Shown here piece by piece: positions 43,540-51,349 of a stretch of DNA of 64,000 nt. A program made the position numbers and the translations under genes. A model generated the notes under the pieces. That model did not search any database and was not told the DNA's origin. It saw nothing but the letters and a program-made list of their open reading frames with translations. Every line of letters starts with the position of its first letter. Positions within the stretch are counted from its first letter, which is position 1. The DNA is taken from the NCBI RefSeq assembly GCF_900113685.1, contig NZ_FOQG01000009.1, positions 62,001 to 126,000 of the forward strand, read 5' to 3'. The stretch comes from Nocardioides psychrotolerans (GTDB lineage: Bacteria > Actinomycetota > Actinomycetes > Propionibacteriales > Nocardioidaceae).

Positions 43540-44591
43540 TGTCGACCCAAGTGACCCCACGAACTGACGCGCTCGGCAGTATCGCCAAGACCCTGCGGGG
43601 TGGCTCGGCGGGCGCCAGCCCGGCCCTCGTGTGGGGGCTCTACGCGGTCAGCATGGCCTTTCTCGGGCTGCTGCTGATGATCGTCCAGGTCGACGCCTAC
43701 TGGCTCAACATCCTGATCATGACCTACCTCTTCGGCGGGCTCGCCGCGGCTTGGAACCTGATCGGCGGATTCGGTGGCCAGCTCTCGCTGGGCCATGGGG
43801 TCTACTTCGCTGTCGGCGCCTACGTCGTCGGGATCACATCCACCCGCTACGACTGGTCGCCCTGGTTGGGCATGGTCCTGGCAGTCCCGATCGCCTGCGC
43901 GGTGGCCGGTCTCACCTCCTGGCCGACCTTCCGTCTCCGCGGGCCGTTCTTCGCCATGGCGACGCTGGCGCTCAACCAGGTTGCGCTGGTCCTCGCCCTG
44001 TACTTCGACAAGGTGACCGGGGGGCCGGCAGGTATCACCATGCCGTTCGCCCCTTCGCTGCGCGAGGCCGCCTTCATCGAGCGCTGGAAGTACGGCGTGC
44101 TCGTGCTCGTCTACCTGATGGTCGCGGTCGCATTGTCCACCTGGATGAGCCGCAGCCGCCTGGGCTATGCCTTGCGCGCCGTGCGCGAGAACGACGAGGC
44201 CGCCTCGGCGGCCGGGTTCCACGTCTTCAAGGTCAAGATGCACGGCATGCTGCTGAGCGCGGGAGTGACCGCTGTCGGCGGTGCAATTTACGCGATGTAC
44301 ATCCGCTACATCGACCCCGGTTCTGTGCTGAGCCTGGCGGATGTCAGCGTGCGGCTCGTCCTGATCTGCCTGCTGGGCGGGATTGGGACGGCGACGGGCC
44401 CCGTCCTCGGAGCGTTGCTCCTCATCCCCGCCATCACCCTGCTCCAGGCCAAGCTCTCGTCTCAGGCGCCTGGACTCAACCTGGTCGCCGTCGGTGCGAT
44501 GCTGGTACTCATCCCCCTCCTCATGAGGCGAGGCATCGTCGGCACCGTGGCAGACCTGACGAGAAAGGCGACGACACGATGGTCACGATGA
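43539..44591 (+). CDS. LivM-type ABC permease
   Basis: The 350-residue membrane protein has AAAWNLIGGFGGQLSLGHGVYFAVGAYV, split across the usual LivM motif, and the cytoplasmic loop GYALRAVRENDEAASAAGF. The GTG start shares a base with the livH-like stop codon (TAGTG). It pairs with the LivH-type subunit. Confidence 0.92.
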   Translation: MSTQVTPRTDALGSIAKTLRGGSAGASPALVWGLYAVSMAFLGLLLMIVQVDAYWLNILIMTYLFGGLAAAWNLIGGFGGQLSLGHGVYFAVGAYVVGITSTRYDWSPWLGMVLAVPIACAVAGLTSWPTFRLRGPFFAMATLALNQVALVLALYFDKVTGGPAGITMPFAPSLREAAFIERWKYGVLVLVYLMVAVALSTWMSRSRLGYALRAVRENDEAASAAGFHVFKVKMHGMLLSAGVTAVGGAIYAMYIRYIDPGSVLSLADVSVRLVLICLLGGIGTATGPVLGALLLIPAITLLQAKLSSQAPGLNLVAVGAMLVLIPLLMRRGIVGTVADLTRKATTRWSR

Positions 44592-45319
44592 CTGAGGGCG
44601 CGGTCCCGCTTCTGGAATGCTCCTCCGTCGTTCGACGCTTCGTCGGGATGGTGGCCGTGGACCAGGTCTCCATCAAGGTCAACGAAGGCGACGTCCTCGG
44701 GATCATCGGTCCCAACGGTGCCGGCAAGACGACCCTGTTCAACCTGCTCACCGGGCAGCTCAAGCCGAACTCCGGGGAAGTCTTCTTCCGCGGGGAGCGG
44801 ATCACCGGGCGGCCGGTGCACGAGCGGGCGCGCCTCGGTCTCGGTCGCACCTTCCAGGTGGTCCGTCCGCTGCCGGCGCTCTCGGTGCTCGAGAACACGA
44901 TGATGGGCGCCTTCGTCAAGCACCCCAAGCGCCGCGACGCGGAGGCGAAGGCCGCCGAGGTGCTGGAGGAGGTGGGTCTCGCCCACGTCGCCAAGCAGCG
45001 TGCCGGCGATTTGCCCCTGCCCCTGCGTAAGCGGCTCGAAGTCGCTCGGGCGCTCGCCACCGAGCCCGTGGTGCTGCTTCTCGACGAGGTGATGGCCGGT
45101 CTCAACCCCACCGACATCGGCAAGGCGGTGGACCTATTCCACCACCTGCACGAGCGTGGGGTGACCCTGGTGCTCATCGAGCACAACCTCAAGGTGGTGC
45201 GCACCCTGTCGCGCCACGTCGTCGTGCTCGACCACGGCGCCGTGCTGGCAGAGGGCACCCCCACCGAGGTCCTGCAGCACCCCGACGTCGTTCGTGCCTA
45301 CCTCGGCAACCGGAGATGA
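44579..45319 (+). CDS. LivG-type ABC ATPase
   Basis: The 246-residue ATPase has Walker A IIGPNGAGKTTLFNLLTG and Walker B VVLLLDEVMAGLNP. The signature region reads DLPLPLRKRLEVARAL, so the LSGGQ-like residues are replaced, which is common in LivG proteins but more extreme here. The ATG lies inside the preceding gene (13-bp overlap). Confidence 0.9.
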   Translation: MVTMTEGAVPLLECSSVVRRFVGMVAVDQVSIKVNEGDVLGIIGPNGAGKTTLFNLLTGQLKPNSGEVFFRGERITGRPVHERARLGLGRTFQVVRPLPALSVLENTMMGAFVKHPKRRDAEAKAAEVLEEVGLAHVAKQRAGDLPLPLRKRLEVARALATEPVVLLLDEVMAGLNPTDIGKAVDLFHHLHERGVTLVLIEHNLKVVRTLSRHVVVLDHGAVLAEGTPTEVLQHPDVVRAYLGNRR

Positions 45320-46032
45320 CCATGCCCCTTCTCGAAGTCACCGACCTCCACTCCGGCTACGGAGACCTGCCGGTCGTCCAAGGCGTCACCTTCACCGTCG
45401 ACGAGGGTGAGATCGTCACCATCGTGGGCCCGAACGGTGCCGGGAAGACCACCCTGCTGGGCACCCTCACCGGCCTGCTCAAGGCCTGGGAGGGCACGGT
45501 CAGCTTCGGCGGTGAGGACATCACCAAGATGGCGGCCCACGAGCGCCCGGAAGCGGGGCTGGTGATGGTGCCGGAGGGGCGCAAGCTGTTCCCCTTCATG
45601 ACCGTGCACGAGAACCTCCTGCTGGGTGCGTTCAGCAAGCGCGGTCGGCGTCAGGCCGACCAGTCGCTCGCCGAGGTCTACGACCTGTTCCCGATCCTGA
45701 CCGAACGCCGCAACCAGCTGGCCGGCTCGATGTCGGGGGGCGAGCAGCAGATGTGCGCGCTCGGTCGGGCCGTGATGACCCGACCACGGCTGCTGATCCT
45801 TGACGAGCCGTCCCTGGGGCTGGCTCCCATCCTCGTCGAGCGGATCCTCGACTTCGTCCGCAAGCTCGCCGAGACGGGCATGACGATCCTGCTGGTCGAG
45901 CAGAACGTGCACGACGCCCTGGAGATGGCCAACCGCGCATACGTCCTGGAGCAGGGCAAGGTCGTGATGAGCGGGCCGGGCAAGGAGCTCCTCGCGCGAC
46001 CGGACCTCCAAGAGGCCTACCTCGGCGTCTGA
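45316..46032 (+). CDS. LivF-type ABC ATPase
   Basis: The 238-residue ATPase has IVGPNGAGKTTLLGTLTG, signature MSGGEQQMCALGRAVM and Walker B LLILDEPSLGLAP. Its ATG overlaps the livG-like stop as ATGA. It is the fifth component of the LIV-type importer. Confidence 0.92.
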   Translation: MTMPLLEVTDLHSGYGDLPVVQGVTFTVDEGEIVTIVGPNGAGKTTLLGTLTGLLKAWEGTVSFGGEDITKMAAHERPEAGLVMVPEGRKLFPFMTVHENLLLGAFSKRGRRQADQSLAEVYDLFPILTERRNQLAGSMSGGEQQMCALGRAVMTRPRLLILDEPSLGLAPILVERILDFVRKLAETGMTILLVEQNVHDALEMANRAYVLEQGKVVMSGPGKELLARPDLQEAYLGV

Positions 46033-46044
46033 GCGGGAGTGACG

Positions 46045-47106
46045 ATGAGTGTGCGAGCGTCCGGGTCGGCAGCAGCACTGGTGTGCGTCCGACCTCCCGG
46101 CTGGGTCAACGAGGCGGGCGGCGGGATCGCCGACCTGCTGGGCTGGGTTGAGGAGGCCGAGGAGCTGGGCTTCGACGGCGTCTTCGTGGGGGACCGGCTC
46201 CTCGGAGAGGCGACGGTCGCGAAAGGGTCTGTGGTGTACGGCGCGTCGATGATCGACGTCACCGTGATCATGGCCGCCATGGCGGCCCGGACCCGACGGC
46301 TCCTGATCGGATCCCTGGTCCTCGTCTTCCCCTACCGCCACCCCGTCCAGCTGGCCAAGACGTTCGCGTCGCTGGACGCCCTCTCTGGGGGGCGGGTGGT
46401 GCTCGGGGCAGGGATCGGGTGGAACACCCGCGAGTTCGCTGCCCTGGACATCCCCCACGCGGGTCGGGCGGGCCGCTTCGAGGAGGCACTCGGCGTCGTC
46501 CGGGCGCTCTGGACCGGGCGTCCCGTTGACCACGATGGCGAGGCCTGGAGCTTCCAGGACGTCCAGGTGCTCCCGGCGCCGGCTCGAGCCGGCGGTCCTC
46601 CCGTCTGGCTCGCGTCGTTCTCGCCGGCGCAGGCGCTCGACTGGGCGCCCGACGACCTGCCCGTGGCCAGCCTGCGTCAGCTCGACCGGGTGGGCCGGCT
46701 GGCCGACGGGTGGGTCCCGCTGGTGTACTCCGCCTCGCACCGGCGCCGGATCTCGCCCGAGACGCTGGCCGCGGCCTGGCGTCGGGTGCTGGACAGTGCC
46801 GAGCAGCACGGGCGCACCCGTGAGGATCTCGACTTCGTCATGTCCGACTGGTGCTACGTCCTCGACGGGCCCGAGTCGGAGGAGCGATGCCGCAGCGCGC
46901 TCGCGCGCTTCTTCAGGGGGAGCTGGGAGGACGCGCTGCGCACCTACACGATCGGGACCGCGGCGGAGGTCGTCGAGCAGGTCCGCGCCCAGACGGCGGG
47001 GATCGACCGCGTGGACGCCTACATCCTGACGCCGCTCAGCGACGAGACCGACCAGCTCCGTCGGCTGGTGGCCGTCGCTGAGGAGCTGCGGGCCCCCCGG
47101 GCCTAG
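46045..47106 (+). CDS. LLM-class flavin-dependent monooxygenase
   Basis: The 353-residue luciferase-like protein has a TIM barrel with GFDGVFVGDRLLGEATVA, RRLLIGSLVLVFPYRHPVQL and GRVVLGAGIGWNTREFAALD. Similar proteins are FMN- or F420-dependent oxidoreductases; some act on cyclic terpenoid ketones. The ATG at 46045 has GGGAG six bases upstream. Its TAG stop is part of the CTAG duplication next to an IS5-type element, so the insertion spared the gene. Confidence 0.83.
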   Translation: MSVRASGSAAALVCVRPPGWVNEAGGGIADLLGWVEEAEELGFDGVFVGDRLLGEATVAKGSVVYGASMIDVTVIMAAMAARTRRLLIGSLVLVFPYRHPVQLAKTFASLDALSGGRVVLGAGIGWNTREFAALDIPHAGRAGRFEEALGVVRALWTGRPVDHDGEAWSFQDVQVLPAPARAGGPPVWLASFSPAQALDWAPDDLPVASLRQLDRVGRLADGWVPLVYSASHRRRISPETLAAAWRRVLDSAEQHGRTREDLDFVMSDWCYVLDGPESEERCRSALARFFRGSWEDALRTYTIGTAAEVVEQVRAQTAGIDRVDAYILTPLSDETDQLRRLVAVAEELRAPRA

Positions 47107-48064
47107 GACGTGTCTGGTTAGTGGAGCCACAGGGTGATGGCTCGTAGTACGACGCCGCCGCGGTAGGTGATGGCGAGCTTGTCGTAGCGGGTGGCGAGTC
47201 CTCGCCAGTCCTTGATGCGGTTGAAGCTGCGCTCGACGACGTTGCGGCGCTTGTAGATCACCGGGTCGAAGGCTGGTGGGCGTCCACCGGCGCGGCCGCG
47301 GCGCTTGCGGCTGGCGGCCTGGTCGGCGGGCTGGGCGATGGTCGCCTTGATACCGCGGCTGCTCAGCAGGGCGCGGTTGGCCTTGGAGGAGTAGGCCTTG
47401 TCGCCCAGGACCCGGTCGGGCCGGGTCCTGGGACGTCCCGGGCCGAGGCGAGCAACACGGACCTGTCCAAGCAGGTGCGGCAACATCGGTGAGTCGCCGC
47501 CCTGACCTGGGCCGACGATCACCGCCAACGGACGACATCGTCCATCGACGAGCTGGTGAACCTTGGTCGAGAGACCGCCGCGAGAGCGACCCAATGCGTG
47601 ATCAACAGGTTCGACGAGGAACCCGTCGACTCTGTTCGTGTAGTTCGACAGATCCCCCTGTGCCGACCAGAGGGGTCCGCGCCAGGCTGGTCGCGTGCTG
47701 GTGGGCCCGGTTGATCGTGGAGTCGATGCTGAGGTCCCACTCGACCTCGCCTCGGGCGTCGGCCAGCGCAACCAGATGGGCGTGGATCCGGTCCCAGGTC
47801 CCGTCAATGCTGAACCGCTTGTGCCGCTGCCACACCGTCTGCCACGGACCGAACTCGGCTGGTAGGTCACGCCACGCAATCCCGGTGCGGAACCGGTAGA
47901 TGATCCCCTCCAGGACCTGACGGTGATCCCGGAAGGGCCGATGGCGCCCGTGCCTGACCGGCATCAACGGCTCGATCTGGGCCCAATGAGCATCGCTGAG
48001 AACAGCTACGCGTGACATGGCAACAGGAAATCAGCCCTCGGACGCAGTTCTAAGCAGACACGCT
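47107..48064. mobile_element. IS5-family (IS427-like) insertion sequence
   Basis: Ends read GACGTGTCTGGTTAG and, at the right end in reverse complement, AGCGTGTCTGCTTAG, imperfect 15-bp inverted repeats. CTAG flanks both sides (47103-47106 and 48065-48068), a 4-bp target duplication. Inside is a two-frame transposase on the minus strand. The element sits between the LLM gene and a CoA-transferase. Confidence 0.85.
47118..48018 (-). CDS. IS5-family DDE transposase made by programmed frameshift
   Basis: The first frame (48018 to about 47602) starts SRVAVLSDAHWAQIEPL and contains the first catalytic Asp in LSIDSTINRAHQH. The second frame (to 47118) continues with EPVDHALGRSRGGL, the second Asp in VLGDKAYSSKANR and Glu in NVVERSFNRIKDWRGLATRYDK (split). 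A CCCCC run on the + strand (47654-47658, GGGGG in the message) in the overlap is a good slippage site. Both halves look complete, so the element may be active. Confidence 0.8.
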
Positions 48065-48102
48065 CTAGCTCTACCCGGTCCGGGAGGCCCGCCCACGCTG
48101 CC

Positions 48103-49320
48103 TCAGATGACGCCGTTCTGGCTCAGTCGCTCGACCTCGGTCGGGTCCAGGCCCAACCACTCGCCGTAGACGAGGGCGTTGTCCTCCCCGAGCTGGGGAC
48201 CGGTCCGCCAGACCTGGCCCGGGTCACCGACGAAGTCGGGCACGACACCTTGCATCCGGACCTCGCCGAGATCGTGGTCGGGAACGGTGACGATCGAGCC
48301 GCGCTCCTCGAAGACGGGGTCGGCCAGGATGTCGTCCACGTCGAAGACTTTCGACCCGACGACACCGGCTTCCTCCATGAGGGCGAGCGACTCCCCGGTC
48401 GAGTGGGCGCCGATCCAGCTGCGCAGTCCGTCGTCGAGGACCTGGGTGCCGGCAACCTGCCGTGCGCTGTCGCTGTAGTCCTCGGTGTCCAGACCGAGGA
48501 GACGCACGATGTTCAGCACCGATCGCGGGGTCCCGGAGGTCACCGTCACCCAGCCACCGTCGGCAGCCTGGAAGACGTTCACGACGGCCGCGGGTGCGAC
48601 CGCGAGCTGGTTGCCTGCCCGGCCGGGCACGATGCCGAGCTGGTCGCGCAGGATGATCTGCCACTCCACGAGGCGCATCAGCGTGTCGGACAGGGCGAGG
48701 TCGATCCACTCGCCCTTGCGCTCGGGGTCGCGCTCGCGGCGGGTCAGTGCGGCGCTCACGGCGAAGGCGCCCATCAGGCCCGTGGTCGCGTCGCCGTGCG
48801 AGAAGCCGGTGTGCACGGGGGGTCCGTCCTCGAACCCGGTGAGGTAGACGAGTCCGCTGCGGGCCTCGCCCATCTTGCCGAAGCCGGGGGAGTTCCGCTT
48901 GCTGCTCCGGGCTCCGTAGCCCGAGATCTGCAGGAGGATCGCGGAGGGGTTCGCCACCCGGACGCTCTCCCAGTCCAGGCCGTACTTCACGACCGTGTCG
49001 GCGCGGAACGTCACGATGACGACGTCGGCCCACTCCACCAGGCGCCTGGCCGTGTCCCGGCCGTCTTGCCCACGCAGGTCGAGGGTGACCGAGCGCTTGT
49101 TGCGGCCGAGCACCTTCCACCACAGGTGGGTCCCGTCGCGGGCCGGCCCCATGGTCCGGGCGCTGTCGCCGGTGCCCGGAGGCTCGACGTGGACCACATC
49201 GGCGCCGAGGTCGGCCATCAGGGTGCCGGCCAGCGGGCCCGCGATGACCTGGGCGAACTCCACGACCTTGATGCCCGCGAGCGGACCGCTTCCGTGGGGA
49301 TTGGTCGCCTCGTCGCTCAT
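48103..49320 (-). CDS. Class III CoA-transferase (CaiB/BaiF family), catalytic Asp position altered
   Basis: The 405-residue protein has VVEFAQVIAGPLAGTLMADLG, RNKRSVTLDLRG and ISGYGARSS. At the place of the catalytic Asp the sequence reads GFGKMGEARSG with no Asp, unlike the paralogue at 29593. A subfamily with such a change exists, so activity is uncertain. GGAGGAA precedes the ATG. The promoter box at 49443 lies upstream. Confidence 0.85.
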   Translation of the reverse strand: MSDEATNPHGSGPLAGIKVVEFAQVIAGPLAGTLMADLGADVVHVEPPGTGDSARTMGPARDGTHLWWKVLGRNKRSVTLDLRGQDGRDTARRLVEWADVVIVTFRADTVVKYGLDWESVRVANPSAILLQISGYGARSSKRNSPGFGKMGEARSGLVYLTGFEDGPPVHTGFSHGDATTGLMGAFAVSAALTRRERDPERKGEWIDLALSDTLMRLVEWQIILRDQLGIVPGRAGNQLAVAPAAVVNVFQAADGGWVTVTSGTPRSVLNIVRLLGLDTEDYSDSARQVAGTQVLDDGLRSWIGAHSTGESLALMEEAGVVGSKVFDVDDILADPVFEERGSIVTVPDHDLGEVRMQGVVPDFVGDPGQVWRTGPQLGEDNALVYGEWLGLDPTEVERLSQNGVI

Positions 49321-49423
49321 GGTGTGTTCCTCCTGGTGGGCGCGGTACGCCGGTGCGCGGGCCTGTCTGCGGGCCTGTCTGCGGGCCCGTCCTCGGGCCC
49401 GAGGGTTGCCCTCTTGCGCCCCG

Positions 49424-49465
49424 ACAGTAAGCCTGACAACCTGAATGGTCAATAGTTAGACCGAA
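49424..49465 (-). promoter_or_regulatory. Promoter with conserved TTCGGTCTAA box
   Basis: Read on the minus strand, TTCGGTCTAA is followed by CTATTGACC; TTGACC (49447-49452) and TACTGT (49424-49429) are 17 bp apart. It matches the box at 27477-27499. The short region 49360-49405 also has tandem GCGGGCCTGTCT-like units in the leader. Confidence 0.6.
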
Positions 49466-49540
49466 GTTGCGTCGGCTGGCCGGAGCCTCTCGCGCCGAAG
49501 CGTGAGGGCACGGGAATTCGCGCGATCCAGAGGGGTGGAC

Positions 49541-50860
49541 ATGGCTACGAAGTCTCGACGGGTCGCCGTCATCGGTGCGGGGGCGGGGGGCCTGAGCGCC
49601 GCCCGACACCTGGTCGATGCCGGTCACCGGGTGAGCATCTACGAGAAGGGCACCCGGGTCGGCGGGCTCTGGGTCTACGACAACGACAACGGGCTCAGCG
49701 CCGCCTACCGCAGCCTGACCATCAACTCGGAACCTCGCGTCACCCACTTCCGCGACTACCCGTTCCCGAGCGGCACGCCCATGTTCCCCTCGCACGAGCA
49801 GGTGAGCGGCTACCTCTCCGACTTCGCCGACGACTTCGATCTCCGGCGCCGGATCCGGTTCGCCTCGCCGGTCGAGTCCGTGTCCCCGGTGGACGGGGTG
49901 CCCGGGCGGGGGTGGCTGGTCCGCACCGCCCAGGGGGGCGAGGAGACGTACGACGACGTCGTGGTCGCCACGGGCCACCAGGGGGTTCCTGCGCACCCCT
50001 CCTGGGCCGACGAGTTCACCGGCCAGTACCTGCACTCGCACGCCTACCGGGAGCCGGAGCGGTTCCGCGGCCAGCGAGTGCTGGTCGTGGGCGTCGGCAA
50101 CAGCGGCCTCGACATCGCCGCCGACACCTGCACGCTGGCGAGCGCGACGTACATCTCCGCGAGGTCGCCGGTACTGATCATGCCGCGGATGATCCTCGGC
50201 CAGCCCTCGGGGCGGGTGCTGGCGAAGATCAACAAGCCCTTCGTGCCCTGGCGGCTCCAACGGATGGCGATGCGGGCCATCAGCCGCGTCTTCCATGGCC
50301 GGATGGAGGACTGGGGGTTCCGGACCCCGGCCAACCGGACGCACCCCGCCAGCAATGCGACCTTCATGGCGCACGTCGCCTACCAGAGGATCGTCGTACG
50401 GCCGGGCGTCGCAGGTGTCGAGGGGGACGTCGTCCGCTTCACGGACGGCACCAGCGTCCAGGTGGACACGGTGGTCGCCGCGACCGGCTACGAGCTCAGC
50501 CTGCCCTTCCTGGCGCCCGACGTCTCGCCGGTCGACGGGCGCCGGCTCGACGCCTATAGGCGGGTCGTCCACGTGCAGTGGCCGGGGCTTTACTTCGTCG
50601 GCTTCTTCAACGTCAGTGGTGGCGCCAACATCTCGATGATGGACGTGCAGGCCCAGTGGGTGGCCGCCCTGGTGAGCGGCGAGGTGGGCCTTCCCGACGA
50701 GTCGCACATGCGGGACGACATCGCCCAGGAGCGCACGTTCCTGGCCCGCAACTTCCCCGAGGCCGACCGCTACGGCCTCGAGCTGGATCCCAGGCGCTAC
50801 CGGCGCGAGATCGCCCGCGCCATGCGGCTCAGCTCCGTCGCACGCCCATCCCGCGGGTGA
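49541..50860 (+). CDS. FAD-dependent monooxygenase, FMO/Baeyer-Villiger type
   Basis: The 439-residue flavoprotein has an N-terminal FAD Rossmann motif VAVIGAGAGGLSAARH (Gly12-x-Gly14), the FMO fingerprint FTGQYLHSHAYREP, a second NADPH Rossmann motif LVVGVGNSGLDIAAD, and a final ATGYELSLPFL. These match flavin-containing monooxygenases, which include Baeyer-Villiger enzymes that turn ketones to esters or lactones. A GAGGGG site precedes the ATG. It is divergent from the CoA-transferase. The reaction in vivo is inferred. Confidence 0.87.
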   Translation: MATKSRRVAVIGAGAGGLSAARHLVDAGHRVSIYEKGTRVGGLWVYDNDNGLSAAYRSLTINSEPRVTHFRDYPFPSGTPMFPSHEQVSGYLSDFADDFDLRRRIRFASPVESVSPVDGVPGRGWLVRTAQGGEETYDDVVVATGHQGVPAHPSWADEFTGQYLHSHAYREPERFRGQRVLVVGVGNSGLDIAADTCTLASATYISARSPVLIMPRMILGQPSGRVLAKINKPFVPWRLQRMAMRAISRVFHGRMEDWGFRTPANRTHPASNATFMAHVAYQRIVVRPGVAGVEGDVVRFTDGTSVQVDTVVAATGYELSLPFLAPDVSPVDGRRLDAYRRVVHVQWPGLYFVGFFNVSGGANISMMDVQAQWVAALVSGEVGLPDESHMRDDIAQERTFLARNFPEADRYGLELDPRRYRREIARAMRLSSVARPSRG

Positions 50861-51333
50861 CGGGAGCGCGCCAGGCCAGGTCCGCAGCGTCGGCGACCAG
50901 CCGGTCGATCGCGTCGACGATGTGCACTGGCCAGAGAGACGCGGCGCGTCCCCAGGTCGACATGGGCCACGGTGAACTCGAGCGTGGCCGCCAGTCGCTC
51001 GCTCGTCCGGTCGAGGAGGAACGCCATCCCGTGCACGACCTTGGGTGAGCGCTCGAAGAGCCTGAGGTGGGCCGTCACGTCGTGCCCGACGAGCACCTCG
51101 GCGAAGTAGTTCAGGTGGTGCTCGAGCGCAAACGTGCCACAGCCCGTGCGGGTCCGGTAGTCGTCGGTGAGACCGACCTGTCTGAGCATCGTGGCTACGG
51201 CGTGGACCGTCAGGTCGAGGTGGTAGCGCACGTTCATGTGGCCGTTGGCGTCCTCGAACGAGTCCGGGATTCCACGGCTCAGGGTCGTGGGCAGACTGGC
51301 CACATCGGGATAGGAGGGTGTACTGGATTCCAT
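50829..51333 (-). pseudogene. Acyl-CoA thioesterase (hotdog) with a C-terminal frameshift
   Basis: The N-terminal part reads SFEDANGHMNVRYHLDL and FALEHHLNYFAEV, a 4HBT-like hotdog. After GTRRVSL the frame changes; the natural continuation WPVHIVDAIDRLVADAADLA appears in another frame and ends at a TGA at 50829. The shift lies at a TCTCTC run (about 50933-50940). In the broken frame the protein has an Arg-rich tail and ends at 50797. This could be a real mutation or a sequence error. It lies downstream of icmF's stop region on the opposite end, ahead of icmF in the same transcription direction. Confidence 0.7.
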
Positions 51334-51349
51334 CTCGGTCCTGTTCCGG

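Noticed and set aside
49360..49405. Short GC-rich tandem repeats that might suggest a CRISPR array
   Set aside because: Units are about 12 bp, only two to three times, without spacers or cas genes.
48224..50707. 827-codon minus-strand frame over the CoA-transferase and monooxygenase
   Set aside because: Both real genes have clear motifs in other frames or on the other strand, and the long frame is Arg-Gly-Pro rich.
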